A DNA stretch of 64,000 bases, taken from the NCBI GenBank assembly GCA_913062925.1, contig CAJXWJ010000007.1, forward strand, positions 1-64,000, written 5' to 3'. Source of the DNA: an uncultured Pseudorhodobacter sp. (lineage in GTDB: Bacteria; Pseudomonadota; Alphaproteobacteria; Rhodobacterales; Rhodobacteraceae). A program made the translations under genes and the position numbers. Shown here piece by piece: positions 1 to 9,786 of the stretch. Below the pieces are notes generated by a model, which had not been told where the DNA came from, ran no database searches, and worked only from the letters and a program-made list of their open reading frames with translations. Each line of letters begins with the position of its first letter. The stretch's first letter is position 1.

Positions 1-1
1 G

Positions 2-1162
2 ACCTATGGTGGGTCGGGCAACGATTCCATCTTTGGCGACAGCGCCGGCAATGATCTGCTTTATGGCGACGAAGGCGATGACCTTGTTCTGGGCGGCGCG
101 GGTGATGACACGATTTACGGCGGTGCGGATAATGACCTGCTGCTCGACGGCGAAGCGGGCAACGACTTTCTGGACGGTGGCCTGGGCGATGACAACTTGG
201 CAGGCGGATTGGGCGATGACAGCCTGACCGGCGGCGCGGGCAACGATTTCTTTAGCTATAACTCGGGCGATGGCGCCGATACGATCAGTGACTTCAACAC
301 CGGCGCCGACTTTATTGACCTCTCTGCCTTCTATGATGACATCTGGGAGTTGCAGGCCGACCAAGCCGACGACGGCCTTCTTAACCAATCGAACACGCTC
401 ACCACCAACGGCAAGGTGGTGGATTACACCAACAACGCGCAGTTTGGCACGGGCGGCAGCCTCAGCTTCACCGGTGCCACAGCCACCGGCAGCTTTTTCA
501 ACTTTGATAACACCGCCGTCGTTTGCTTTGCGGCCGGCACCCAGATTGAAACAGCGGCGGGCGAAGTGGCGGTCGAGGCTCTGCGCGCGGGCGATCTTGT
601 CAGCACGCTGGACCATGGGCGTCAGCCGATCCGCTGGATTGCGCGGCGCGATCTTGGCGCGCAAGATCTTCAAAGACATCAAAACTTTCGCCCCATTCGC
701 ATTGCCGCTTGCGCCTTGGGCAAGGGGTGCCCCGCGCAAGACCTGTTGGTCTCGCCGCAGCACCGGATGCTGGTCAGCTCGAATATCGCGCTGCGCATGT
801 TTGACAGCCGGCAGGTCTTGATCGCGGCCAAGCATCTTGTGGGGATCAATGGCATTGAAGTGGCGCACGATCTGACCCAAGTCAGCTATTTCCACATCTT
901 GTTTGACCGCCACGAGGTGATTTTTGCCAATCAAACCGCCAGCGAAAGCCTTTATACAGGGCCACAAGCACTGAAATCGCTGTCCCAAGAGGCGCGCGAA
1001 GAGATCTTTGCCCTTTTCCCAGAGCTGGTCACCACCAACCACAAGCCTCAATCCTGTCGCCCCATCGCAGAGGGTCGTGTTCTGCGCCGCCTTCTATGCC
1101 GGCATCAAAGCAATAACAAAGACTTGCTGGGATATCAGGCCAAGCAGGCGCGTCTCAGTTAG
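2..1162 (+). CDS. RTX/hemolysin-type calcium-binding repeat protein with C-terminal Hint (Hint_2-like) domain, 5' truncated by window edge
   Basis: Frame is open from base 2 with GGxGxDxLxGG nonapeptide repeats (YGDEGDDLVLGGAGDDTIYGGADNDLLLDGEAGNDFLDGG), followed by CFAAGTQIETAAGEVAVEALRAGDLVSTLDHGRQPIRWIARR and SPQHRMLVSS, typical of the Hint_2 family. Confidence 0.85.
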   Translation, partial: TYGGSGNDSIFGDSAGNDLLYGDEGDDLVLGGAGDDTIYGGADNDLLLDGEAGNDFLDGGLGDDNLAGGLGDDSLTGGAGNDFFSYNSGDGADTISDFNTGADFIDLSAFYDDIWELQADQADDGLLNQSNTLTTNGKVVDYTNNAQFGTGGSLSFTGATATGSFFNFDNTAVVCFAAGTQIETAAGEVAVEALRAGDLVSTLDHGRQPIRWIARRDLGAQDLQRHQNFRPIRIAACALGKGCPAQDLLVSPQHRMLVSSNIALRMFDSRQVLIAAKHLVGINGIEVAHDLTQVSYFHILFDRHEVIFANQTASESLYTGPQALKSLSQEAREEIFALFPELVTTNHKPQSCRPIAEGRVLRRLLCRHQSNNKDLLGYQAKQARLS

Positions 1163-1474
1163 CCCTGTCACCAGCGGCGCTAACAGGGTGCCAGTGCCCA
1201 TCACCTTTCCGTAAAACGCCTATGCAATGGGATGCGTAATTGCGGGGCATTTTGGCAAAATTTGATAGATAAAATATCTCTCTTTGGCAGCACAATCGCT
1301 CTGACCTAAAACAGCAGGCCCAAAACCTGCATTTAAGCTTCTAAATGCTTAAAACAGCATTGGATTTCCAGAGATTAAAATCCAACAGCAATTCTCCTCA
1401 CGAAAAATTAACCTGCGGCCTGCATCTTACCCAAGAACACGATGACGATTCAGAATCGTTTTGGGGATGTGTAG

Positions 1475-1648
1475 ATGAAAAAAAGTAGTGTTTCAGAAAC
1501 AGCTGCGCTTGCACCACAGGCTCGCCGCACAGCGATCAGGCGTCGCACTGACGCGCGTTTGCTGCCTGCTCGGGCCAGCCTGACACAGGTCACAAAGATT
1601 GTGCCAGATCCGAACAAACCTTTTCTGCACGCCACCGCCTGGCTTTGA
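1475..1648 (+). CDS. Possible 57-aa basic small protein, uncertain
   Basis: ATG..TGA ORF MKKSSVSETAALAPQARRTAIRRRTDARLLPARASLTQVTKIVPDPNKPFLHATAWL with a GGGGA stretch about 6 nt upstream; lies in the intergenic gap before the MCP gene; not in the ORF track (<60 aa). Confidence 0.3.
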   Translation: MKKSSVSETAALAPQARRTAIRRRTDARLLPARASLTQVTKIVPDPNKPFLHATAWL

Positions 1649-1714
1649 ACACCGACGCATCCTGAAACAGACCTAACCGCTTTCCCAGTTAGACCCAAAG
1701 AAAGGCTCTCCTCC

Positions 1715-4306
1715 ATGCCGAAGATCAGCGGCTACCTGAATAAATCGTCTCTTTTTATGAAGACTCTCGTGATAACGGCCTTCGTCACGCTCTCGCTGGC
1801 AACAACGACGATCTTTTTTAACAAAAGGGATGTGACTGCGGTTGCGAAAGCATTTGTTCTGGAACGCGGATTGGCAGAAGCCGAACTCGTCAGCTCAAAT
1901 ATCTATGATCCAATCCGTGCCAATGATCTGGCAAAGGTCGAAACAACTTTAACAGAGATGATGAATCTCTCGAACGGTCAAGCGGTGGCAGCGATCGTCT
2001 ATGCGCCAGATGGAAGCAAAATCGCAACCCATGTTCTTCCAGGAGCGGATCTGGCCCATATCAGCGCAGTTGAAACCGCTGAACTGACTGCGGCGCTAAA
2101 GCACCAAACCGTTGACCCAGACGGTGACGTTATTTTCACTCCGATCCGTCGCTCTGGCATCGCAACCACCGAGCAAGATGTCAGCAATGTCTCGCTCGGG
2201 GTCTTGGTGCTGCAATGGTCAGCCGAAGCTGCACTGGCGCGCACCGATGCCGCGATCCACCGTGGCACCATCGCAACCGCTATCCTTGCGATCGGGCTTC
2301 TTGCCTTGTCGCTTTGGCTTACAGAACGTGGCCTGATCCGGCCAATTCTAAAATTGCAGCACTCCATCACAGCCATCGGCTCAGGCAACTTGGATGTCAG
2401 CGTTCCCAATATCGGTCGTAAGGACGAGTTGGGCAGCATTTCCGCGTCCGTTGAAGATCTGCGCGCAATTCTTAAAGGATCTGAGGGAATTAGGATTGAT
2501 GCAGCCTACAAAAGCGCGGCCTTTACCGCAGCCTCAGCTTGCCTGATGCTGGCCGATAGCAGCTATACAATACGCTATGCAAACCCCGCGATGATCGCCC
2601 TTTTAGACAAGCACCGCTACCACATTCCACGCCTCAAGAATAAGGCCGAGGGCGCAGATATCGTAGGCCTGACGATGGATGATTTTCACGCGAATGGGGA
2701 TCAGATCCGCAAGCGACTCGACAAGATGGGCAAGGAAACGGTCGCCTTGACTGTCACCTTTGGTGAGGCACGCGTGTCTTTAACCATCAGGGCTGTTTTC
2801 GACGACAACGACAATCAAATCGGCATGATGCTGGAATGGGTTGATATCACGCAGGATTGGCTCAATCAGGCAATTCTCGTCGCCATTGACAGCGATCAGA
2901 TGCGCGCCGATTTCGACATCAACGGCCAACTTCTCTGGGCTAACCCGCCTTTGTGCAAAGCCATGGCAGCCTCTTTGCCCGACCTTCAAGGCAAGCCGCT
3001 GCGCTCTATCGTTGCGCCCGTAGCTGAAGGTGGCGCCAATGCAGAGGATATTCTGCGCATTGCCCGCGAGACATTGGCATACAAAGAGAATTTGGCCATC
3101 AAAACACAGTCAGGCACCACAGTTATTGTTGAGGGCAGCTTCTCTTGTGTTCGGGACAGCAGCAACAAACCGATCCGCTTTATGTTGCTGGGCCGTGACA
3201 TCACACTTCAACTCGCAGAAATGCAAAGCACCCGCACAGCCAGAGAGGCTTTGGAGCATGAGCAATCTCAGGTTGTCGATGCACTGCGCGTAGGCTTGCG
3301 ACAGCTCAGTGGGGGCGACCTAACTTCGCTAATCGAAAAGCCCTTCGCAGGTGCTTACGAAGACTTGCGGCTGGATTATAACCAGACGGTTGAGACGCTT
3401 GGTTCTGCAATGCGCGAAATCGCCGAAAATGCCGAGAATATCAAAAATGAGTCTGGCGATATCTCGAACACAGCGGATGGCCTATCACGGCGGACCGAGA
3501 ATACCGCCTCGACCCTCGAGCAAACAGCAGCAGCCCTTGACGAGTTGACTTCCTCCGTAAAAATCGCGGCTCAGGGCGCGGCCGAAGCGGATATGGCCGT
3601 CAGAGATGCCAAGCAAAATGCCGAACAAAGCGGCGATGTGGTTTTGGAAACCGTATCTGCGATGGATCAAATCTCTGAAAGTTCTGAGAAAATCACGTCA
3701 ATCATTAAAGTCATTGATGATATCGCATTCCAAACCAACCTTCTTGCTCTGAACGCAGGCGTTGAGGCTGCGCGTGCAGGCGATGCGGGTCGCGGCTTTG
3801 CGGTGGTCGCCTCCGAGGTGCGGGCCTTGGCTCAAAGGTCTTCAGACGCCGCACGCGAGATCAACGAATTGATCGCCAAAAGTGGCGGGCAAGTAAAAAA
3901 GGGCGTCGATCTGGTCGGAAGGACCGGCAATGCGTTGCGCTCGATCGTGAGTTCTGTGTCGCAAATCTCTGGGCTCGTCTCCAAAATTGCCGAATCCTCG
4001 CAACAACAGTCGCTAAATTTGGCTGAAATCAACCAATCGGTAAATCAGCTCGATCAATCGACACAGCAAAACGCCGCGCGTCTCGAAGAGACAACGGCCG
4101 CCAGTGAAAGCCTGCGTAAAGATGCCGTTGCACTTGTAGAAACCGTTTCCCATTTCAAACTGGTCTCAGAAGGTGGCAGAAATCTCAGCGTCGTGCCGAT
4201 GCGGGCAAAAGCCCCAACAGTTGTGCCGCAGCAATCGCACCCGAATTCCGCGCGACCTGCAAAAATTGCAGCACAATCAGTGGCAGCAGGGTGGGAAGAT
4301 TTCTAG
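1715..4306 (+). CDS. Methyl-accepting chemotaxis protein with HAMP and PAS-like regions
   Basis: N-terminal TM segment, second TM, HAMP-like region, hallmark signalling hairpin [51 protein letters not shown]-terminus GWEDF. Confidence 0.95.
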   Translation: MPKISGYLNKSSLFMKTLVITAFVTLSLATTTIFFNKRDVTAVAKAFVLERGLAEAELVSSNIYDPIRANDLAKVETTLTEMMNLSNGQAVAAIVYAPDGSKIATHVLPGADLAHISAVETAELTAALKHQTVDPDGDVIFTPIRRSGIATTEQDVSNVSLGVLVLQWSAEAALARTDAAIHRGTIATAILAIGLLALSLWLTERGLIRPILKLQHSITAIGSGNLDVSVPNIGRKDELGSISASVEDLRAILKGSEGIRIDAAYKSAAFTAASACLMLADSSYTIRYANPAMIALLDKHRYHIPRLKNKAEGADIVGLTMDDFHANGDQIRKRLDKMGKETVALTVTFGEARVSLTIRAVFDDNDNQIGMMLEWVDITQDWLNQAILVAIDSDQMRADFDINGQLLWANPPLCKAMAASLPDLQGKPLRSIVAPVAEGGANAEDILRIARETLAYKENLAIKTQSGTTVIVEGSFSCVRDSSNKPIRFMLLGRDITLQLAEMQSTRTAREALEHEQSQVVDALRVGLRQLSGGDLTSLIEKPFAGAYEDLRLDYNQTVETLGSAMREIAENAENIKNESGDISNTADGLSRRTENTASTLEQTAAALDELTSSVKIAAQGAAEADMAVRDAKQNAEQSGDVVLETVSAMDQISESSEKITSIIKVIDDIAFQTNLLALNAGVEAARAGDAGRGFAVVASEVRALAQRSSDAAREINELIAKSGGQVKKGVDLVGRTGNALRSIVSSVSQISGLVSKIAESSQQQSLNLAEINQSVNQLDQSTQQNAARLEETTAASESLRKDAVALVETVSHFKLVSEGGRNLSVVPMRAKAPTVVPQQSHPNSARPAKIAAQSVAAGWEDF

Positions 4307-4345
4307 ATGATCACGCCCCACCCTGCGCAAAATGCCCCCATCTGA

Positions 4346-4909
4346 ATGACAGGACCTATCCCAGTGCCCTCTCCACCACCGCCACATGACCCGTCTAAGG
4401 CCAACACAATACATGTAATCCAGGGGTCATTCAAAACCTCGGGCGATCCCGATGCCATCATGATGACGATCTTGGGCTCTTGTGTCTCAGCCTGTATTTG
4501 GGATGATGTTGCGCAAGTTGGCGGGATGAACCACTTTTTGCTGGCAAATGAACCAGACAAATGTGCAGAGGGCTATCGCCATGGCTTGCATGCGATGGAA
4601 CTGCTGATCAACGATCTTCTGAAAATTGGCGCACAAAGACATCGGCTAAAGGCAAAAGTCTTTGGCGGCGCGATGATGCAAAATAGATTTGGGCGCATTG
4701 GGAAAGCGAATGCAGAGTTCGCGCTGCATTTCCTAAAGGCAGAAGACATTCCAGTTCTTGCCCAAAGCCTAGGCGGCACAATGGCGCGGCGGGTCCGATT
4801 TTGGCCAACAACCGGCTTTGCCCAACAAAGGCTTTTACCAGAGGACGACGCACCACAAGTCTCGCAATCGCCTCAATTTTCGCAAGATATCACATTGTTC
4901 AAGGATTAG
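4346..4909 (+). CDS. cheD: Chemoreceptor glutamine deamidase CheD
   Basis: TILGSCVSACIWDD...GGMNHFLLA, KVFGGAMM motifs of CheD. Confidence 0.9.
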   Translation: MTGPIPVPSPPPPHDPSKANTIHVIQGSFKTSGDPDAIMMTILGSCVSACIWDDVAQVGGMNHFLLANEPDKCAEGYRHGLHAMELLINDLLKIGAQRHRLKAKVFGGAMMQNRFGRIGKANAEFALHFLKAEDIPVLAQSLGGTMARRVRFWPTTGFAQQRLLPEDDAPQVSQSPQFSQDITLFKD

Positions 4910-4913
4910 ATCC

Positions 4914-5189
4914 ATGCGTTCAAATATAATCCTGCCGGCCAAGGCCGATACCGCTGCGGCAAGCACTCTGCTGGAGCAGATCCGCAGTCTTCAGGGCAGC
5001 GCGCTGAACATCGATGCGCAGCATTGTCAAAGCATCGGGGCGCTTTGCGCCAATATTCTGGTCTCGGCACAACAATCCTGGATGCGCTCTGGCCTTGGCT
5101 TCGAAATCATCGGCAGCGGCGAAATTGCCAATGACCTAATGCTTTTGGGGGTCAGTGACCTTCTTATGAAAATGGAACCTCTGCAATGA
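4914..5189 (+). CDS. STAS-domain protein
   Basis: Internal ATG at 4914 of the 4818 ORF; about 91 aa single-domain STAS-like protein; 4-nt overlap (ATGA) with the next gene. Confidence 0.7.
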   Translation: MRSNIILPAKADTAAASTLLEQIRSLQGSALNIDAQHCQSIGALCANILVSAQQSWMRSGLGFEIIGSGEIANDLMLLGVSDLLMKMEPLQ

Positions 5190-5554
5190 CGCTGAAAATC
5201 CTTGCTATCGACGACTCTCGTACCATCAGAGAAATGCTTAGGCACGCATTGGGCAATGCAGGGTTTGAGGTCCACCTCGCAGACGATGGCGTCGCAGGGA
5301 TAGAGGCCCTAGATCACTGCCACCCCGATCTGGTGATCACTGATATCAATATGCCGCGCCTTGACGGTTTTGGCGTTCTGGAATCGATCCGACAAAGCGA
5401 GGCCTTCAAAACGCTTCCTGTTCTGATTTTAACAACGGAAAGCGCCCAAGACTTGAAAAACAGGGCGCGCGAAGCTGGGGCAACTGGCTGGATCGTAAAG
5501 CCCTTTGACGATGGCAAATTGGTCAGCGCCATTCGTAGAATCGCAGCCATTTGA
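5186..5554 (+). CDS. cheY: CheY-like response regulator
   Basis: ILAIDDSRTIREMLRHAL, DLVITDINMPRLDG, ILTTES, WIVKPF. Confidence 0.93.
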   Translation: MTLKILAIDDSRTIREMLRHALGNAGFEVHLADDGVAGIEALDHCHPDLVITDINMPRLDGFGVLESIRQSEAFKTLPVLILTTESAQDLKNRAREAGATGWIVKPFDDGKLVSAIRRIAAI

Positions 5555-5561
5555 GGGAAGC

Positions 5562-7694
5562 ATGAGTACACTCGATGATATCCGGCAAACATTCTTTCAG
5601 GAATGTGATGACCTTCTGGAATCGCTGGATGACGGCCTCCAAAACTTAAGCGAGGCTCTGGAAGCAGGGGAGCCGCAAGACAGTGAAACCGTCAATGCGG
5701 TTTTTCGCGCCGTCCATTCCATCAAAGGTGGTGCTGCGGCATTTGGCCTTGAAACATTGGTGCGTTTTGCCCATCGGTTCGAAACCGCGCTGGATGATGT
5801 ACGCTCGAACAGGTTGGAAATGACCACCGATGTGGCAACGGTCTTCTTGCGCGCGGCAGATCAGCTTGCCGATCTGGTTGGCGCCGCGCGCGACAACCGG
5901 CCACCCGCAAGCGAGAGTGTTGCACAGATTCTCTCTAGGCTCGAAGCTTTGGATATGTCTCGACAGCGCGCCGCAGTTACGACGACGCCCGACCCTGAGC
6001 CAGATGGAGATCTGGCTTTCGCTCCGATGGCGATGTCCTTCGATTTTGCAGTGCCCTCTGATCCGGCGGGCGAAGTCACCTATCTGATCCAATTTTTGGC
6101 ACAGGACCAACTTTTCGCAAATGGCAGCGATCCGGTGCATCTTTTTCGCGAATTGTCAGATTTGGGCGAACTACACGTCAGCGCAGACAAAAGTAAAATT
6201 GAAGGCATTGAGAGCCTTGATGCCAGCCATTGCCAGCTTTCCTGGGCGATCGAGTTAACCACTTCAGAACCCGAAGCCGCGATCTGGGAGATTTTTGAAT
6301 TCGTCGATGGGCTTTGCCAGTTGAGCATCACGCTGCGCGAAAGCGAAACAGAATACGACCCAATTGCCGTTCCAGGGTTGTTCAATCTTACAGAAGCCGC
6401 CGCCGAGACCAATGCCGAGCCAGACCCTCAGGATCAACCGCCCCCAGCCCCAAAGACCAAGCAGACCGAAGCAAATGCAGAGGGCACTGGCGCGAAAGCG
6501 ACGGTCCGCGTTGACCTTGATCATGTCGATCGCATGATCAATGTGGTTGGCGAATTGGTAATCAATCAAGCAGTGCTGACCCAGGGTATCAAGGCCGCAA
6601 ATATTCCGCTGACCAGCGCGCTAAGTTCAAGTCTGGATGAATTCATGTCGCTCGCGCGGGAAATTCAGGAAGGCGTGATGGCGATCAGAGCGCAATCGGT
6701 CAAACCTCTGTTTCAACGGATGGCGCGGATCGCACGCGAAGCAGGCGATCTCGCTGGAAAAGCCGTGCGCTTTGATACCGAAGGCGAAGCGACCGAAGTT
6801 GACAAGACGGTTATCGAGCGTTTGGTCTCTCCGCTGACCCATATCATCCGAAACTCGGTGGATCATGGGATTGAACCCCCCGAAGCGCGTAAAGCCGCCG
6901 GCAAAACCGAAGTGGGAAATCTGCTGTTGCGCGCGGCCCATCGCTCTGGACGGGTGATCATCGAGGTTGTCGATGATGGCGCAGGAATTAACCGCCCAAA
7001 AGTTCTTGAAATCGCAATAAAAAAGGGGCTGGTTGCGCATGATGCTGTGCTGTCCAATTCAGACATCGACAAGCTTTTGTTCATGCCCGGCTTCTCAACC
7101 GCACCAAAAGTTACAGATCTTTCTGGCCGAGGCGTCGGTATGGATGTGGTGCGCAGTTCCGTGCAAAAGCTGGGTGGCCGGATTGCAATCACTTCTGAAC
7201 CAGGCAGTGGCACGACAATCTCGATCAGCCTACCGCTGACACTTGCGGTCTTAGATGGCATGGTCGTGGATGTCTCAGGCCATACGATGGTGGTTCCGAT
7301 CGCGACAATCGTGGAGACGATCCGGCCCAAGGCCAGTGATGTTCATCGGATGAGCGGCGGACGACATGTCTTATCGGTGCGCGATCGCTTTATCCCGATC
7401 ATCGATTTGGGCCAGGTCTTTGGCTATCGCGACCAACCCAGCGACCTAGCCGATCTGGTATATTTGCTGGTCGAAAATGATCATGACAAGCTTTGGGCTT
7501 TGGCTGTCGACCATATCCATGACCAAAGACAGGTCGTTATTAAAGGCTTGGAAAACAATTACGGGCAAGTTCGCGGCGTTGCGGCAGCCACAATCCTTGG
7601 CGATGGCAAAGTTGCGCTCATCATCGATCCAGAGGAAGCGGCGTTGCACAGCGGCACCGCCTCCGATCTCACACCCTTTGCTGAGGAGATTTAA
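5562..7694 (+). CDS. cheA: Chemotaxis histidine kinase CheA
   Basis: HPt motif AVHSIKGGAAAFG, HATPase motifs NSVDHGIE, DDGAGI, GRGVGMDVV, GSGTTI; C-terminal CheW-like P5 domain; start chosen at ATG 5562 after the cheY stop. Confidence 0.95.
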   Translation: MSTLDDIRQTFFQECDDLLESLDDGLQNLSEALEAGEPQDSETVNAVFRAVHSIKGGAAAFGLETLVRFAHRFETALDDVRSNRLEMTTDVATVFLRAADQLADLVGAARDNRPPASESVAQILSRLEALDMSRQRAAVTTTPDPEPDGDLAFAPMAMSFDFAVPSDPAGEVTYLIQFLAQDQLFANGSDPVHLFRELSDLGELHVSADKSKIEGIESLDASHCQLSWAIELTTSEPEAAIWEIFEFVDGLCQLSITLRESETEYDPIAVPGLFNLTEAAAETNAEPDPQDQPPPAPKTKQTEANAEGTGAKATVRVDLDHVDRMINVVGELVINQAVLTQGIKAANIPLTSALSSSLDEFMSLAREIQEGVMAIRAQSVKPLFQRMARIAREAGDLAGKAVRFDTEGEATEVDKTVIERLVSPLTHIIRNSVDHGIEPPEARKAAGKTEVGNLLLRAAHRSGRVIIEVVDDGAGINRPKVLEIAIKKGLVAHDAVLSNSDIDKLLFMPGFSTAPKVTDLSGRGVGMDVVRSSVQKLGGRIAITSEPGSGTTISISLPLTLAVLDGMVVDVSGHTMVVPIATIVETIRPKASDVHRMSGGRHVLSVRDRFIPIIDLGQVFGYRDQPSDLADLVYLLVENDHDKLWALAVDHIHDQRQVVIKGLENNYGQVRGVAAATILGDGKVALIIDPEEAALHSGTASDLTPFAEEI

Positions 7695-7697
7695 TCC

Positions 7698-8168
7698 ATG
7701 CAGCCCGCCGCTATACAAAACCAAGATGAAGAGCTTGAACTCGTGGCATTTCGGGCAGGTGCACAGGATTTTTGCTTGGACATCAGCTATGTCCGCGAGA
7801 TCAGAAGCTGGTCACCCGCAACCATCTTGCCGCATGCCCCTGACTTTGTCTTGGGGGTGATCAATCTACGCGGTGCGATTGTGCCTATTGTAGATTTTGC
7901 CAGCCGATTGGGTCTGGGCGCCACGCTGCCAAGCGATCGACATGTCATCGTCATCGCCGTTGTGGGCCTGCAAACCGTTGGTTTTTTGGTAGAATCTGTT
8001 GCAGATATCATCGGTGTTGCCCCAAGCTCGATACAGCCCACACCCGAAGTGACGTCAAAATCGACAATTATGTTCATCAAAGGGGTCATCGCAATCGATG
8101 ACCGGATGCTGCGCCTGATTGATATTTCAACGATTCTCCCCCCGATTCTGAAGGACGACTCCGAATGA
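7698..8168 (+). CDS. cheW: Chemotaxis coupling protein CheW
   Basis: FRAGAQDFCLDISYVREI...GVINLRGAIVPIVDFASRLG. Confidence 0.93.
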   Translation: MQPAAIQNQDEELELVAFRAGAQDFCLDISYVREIRSWSPATILPHAPDFVLGVINLRGAIVPIVDFASRLGLGATLPSDRHVIVIAVVGLQTVGFLVESVADIIGVAPSSIQPTPEVTSKSTIMFIKGVIAIDDRMLRLIDISTILPPILKDDSE

Positions 8169-9025
8169 GCCCTGCCTCTAAGTCGCAGGTACATATGAAA
8201 TCGGCACCAAGCTGTGCGCCGGAGACTTATGCAGAAATTGCCCGCATCCTCTATGCGAAAACCGGAATTAATCTGCCCGCCGATAACGGCTCTTTGGTGG
8301 TGTCGAGGCTGGTCAAGCATCTCAGAGCCTTGAACCTGTCCGATTTTGAAAGCTACCTCAGATGGGTTGGTCAGCCAGAGCACAGTGAAGATCTCAACAC
8401 GATGATTTCGTCGCTGACCACAAACACCACGCGATTTTATCGCGAGCCCTATCACTTTGATATTTTCGTAGAGCAACAGCTGCCAGAGTTGATGCGCAAA
8501 GCGAAGAATGGCGAAAGAATTCGACTTTGGTCTGCGGGCTGCTCTTCGGGGGAAGAACCCTACAGCCTTGCCGCGACATTGCTCTACCACTGGCCCGATG
8601 TTGCCAATTATGATGTGCGCATCTTGGCAACCGATATCTGCGCCCCAGCACTGCAAACGGCTGAGTCTGGCCGCTATCCAAAGGGCAGGCTTGACGCCGT
8701 TCCCGAACCGATCCGCAAACTGATGCTGGCAGAAGCTCATGAGAACGACGAGATGTTCACCATGCCGCAGGCGGTTCGCCAGCTGATCACCGTGCGCTAT
8801 TTGAATTTTATGGAGCCCTGGCCGACGAAAGGCCCTTTCCAGACAATTTTCTGTCGCAATGTCGCAATCTACATGGATGACAAAGTCCAGCTGACGATCT
8901 GGAGCGGGCTGATCGACCTTTTGCCGCCGCAAGGGCTGCTGTTTATCGGCCATTCCGAACGCCTGCCCCCCAGCCAAACTGATCGGGTCAAATTGATCGA
9001 TCGCACCACGTTCCGGCGCGGCTAA
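8165..9025 (+). CDS. cheR: Chemotaxis protein methyltransferase CheR
   Basis: TNTTRFYREPYHF, LWSAGCSSGEEPYSLA, IFCRNVAIYMD, GLLFIGHSE; 4-nt overlap with cheW. Confidence 0.95.
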   Translation: MSPASKSQVHMKSAPSCAPETYAEIARILYAKTGINLPADNGSLVVSRLVKHLRALNLSDFESYLRWVGQPEHSEDLNTMISSLTTNTTRFYREPYHFDIFVEQQLPELMRKAKNGERIRLWSAGCSSGEEPYSLAATLLYHWPDVANYDVRILATDICAPALQTAESGRYPKGRLDAVPEPIRKLMLAEAHENDEMFTMPQAVRQLITVRYLNFMEPWPTKGPFQTIFCRNVAIYMDDKVQLTIWSGLIDLLPPQGLLFIGHSERLPPSQTDRVKLIDRTTFRRG

Positions 9026-9057
9026 CCCCAACCTGCCCCTTACCTGAAAGAATTGCC

Positions 9058-9444
9058 ATGTCTCTTAAAGAAACCCTATCAATCATGGTCGTCGATGATA
9101 TGTCGACCAGCAGAGGCTTGATCACCATGGCCCTGGAAGAAATTGGTCTTAAAAAGGTTGATTTTCAAAGCAATGGCCAAGATGCGCTTAAGGCTATTTC
9201 AAGCCGCCCAGTGCATTTGGTGATTTCAGATTACAACATGCCTGGTTTGGATGGCCTGCAATTGCTGCAAGCCTTAAGGGCGAATAAATTGACCTCGCGC
9301 ATTGGTTTTATTCTGGTCAGCGGCAGGCTAGACGAGACGATCATCGCCACCGGCCGCAAACTTGGGATGAACAACTTTCTGCGCAAACCCTTTTCGACGC
9401 CACAGATCCGCCAATGTATCGAAGCCGTCGTAGGTCGCCTATGA
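9058..9444 (+). CDS. Second CheY-like response regulator
   Basis: IMVVDDMSTSRGLI, LVISDYNMPGLDGLQLL, ILVSGR, FLRKPF. Confidence 0.92.
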   Translation: MSLKETLSIMVVDDMSTSRGLITMALEEIGLKKVDFQSNGQDALKAISSRPVHLVISDYNMPGLDGLQLLQALRANKLTSRIGFILVSGRLDETIIATGRKLGMNNFLRKPFSTPQIRQCIEAVVGRL

Positions 9445-9785
9445 AAGATATGCTTGGGGAGGTTCTTGCCCGCATCGGGCAGGAAATGGCCACGATTGCC
9501 GAGACGAGCGCCGCGCTAGAGGCGATTATTCAGCACACGATGGCCGCCTCGCAATCACCACTGGATCTTGAAACCTTCCATTCTTTGCAGGGCATGGATT
9601 TGATGACCCAGAAAATCGGCGACCTAGGCCGGTTCTTAGCGCATATCTCCTCGGCCTATTGCGATGTTCCCATCGAAATGTCCGAGGCTTTGGCAGTGCT
9701 GCATCTGCAAGATGTGGCCAATAGCATTTCTGGAGAAGGATCGGGGCAACCGCCCGAGACGGGGACTATCGAAATTTTTCTTTAA
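9441..9785 (+). CDS. Uncharacterised 114-aa protein at the end of the che operon
   Basis: ATG at 9441 overlaps the stop of the second cheY by 4 nt; predicted mostly helical; no family recognised. Confidence 0.7.
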   Translation: MKDMLGEVLARIGQEMATIAETSAALEAIIQHTMAASQSPLDLETFHSLQGMDLMTQKIGDLGRFLAHISSAYCDVPIEMSEALAVLHLQDVANSISGEGSGQPPETGTIEIFL

Positions 9786-9786
9786 C

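Noticed and set aside
6-227. 73-aa ORF MVGRATIPSLATAPAM...
   Set aside because: Out-of-frame reading of the RTX repeat array; repetitiveness comes from the nonapeptide-encoding DNA.
2-250. Periodic DNA repeats at the window start considered as a CRISPR-like or satellite array
   Set aside because: Periodicity is 27 nt and codes for RTX nonapeptides; no unique spacers.
7787-9031. 414-aa - strand ORF opposite cheW/cheR
   Set aside because: Sense-strand CheW and CheR motifs are clear; antisense artefact.
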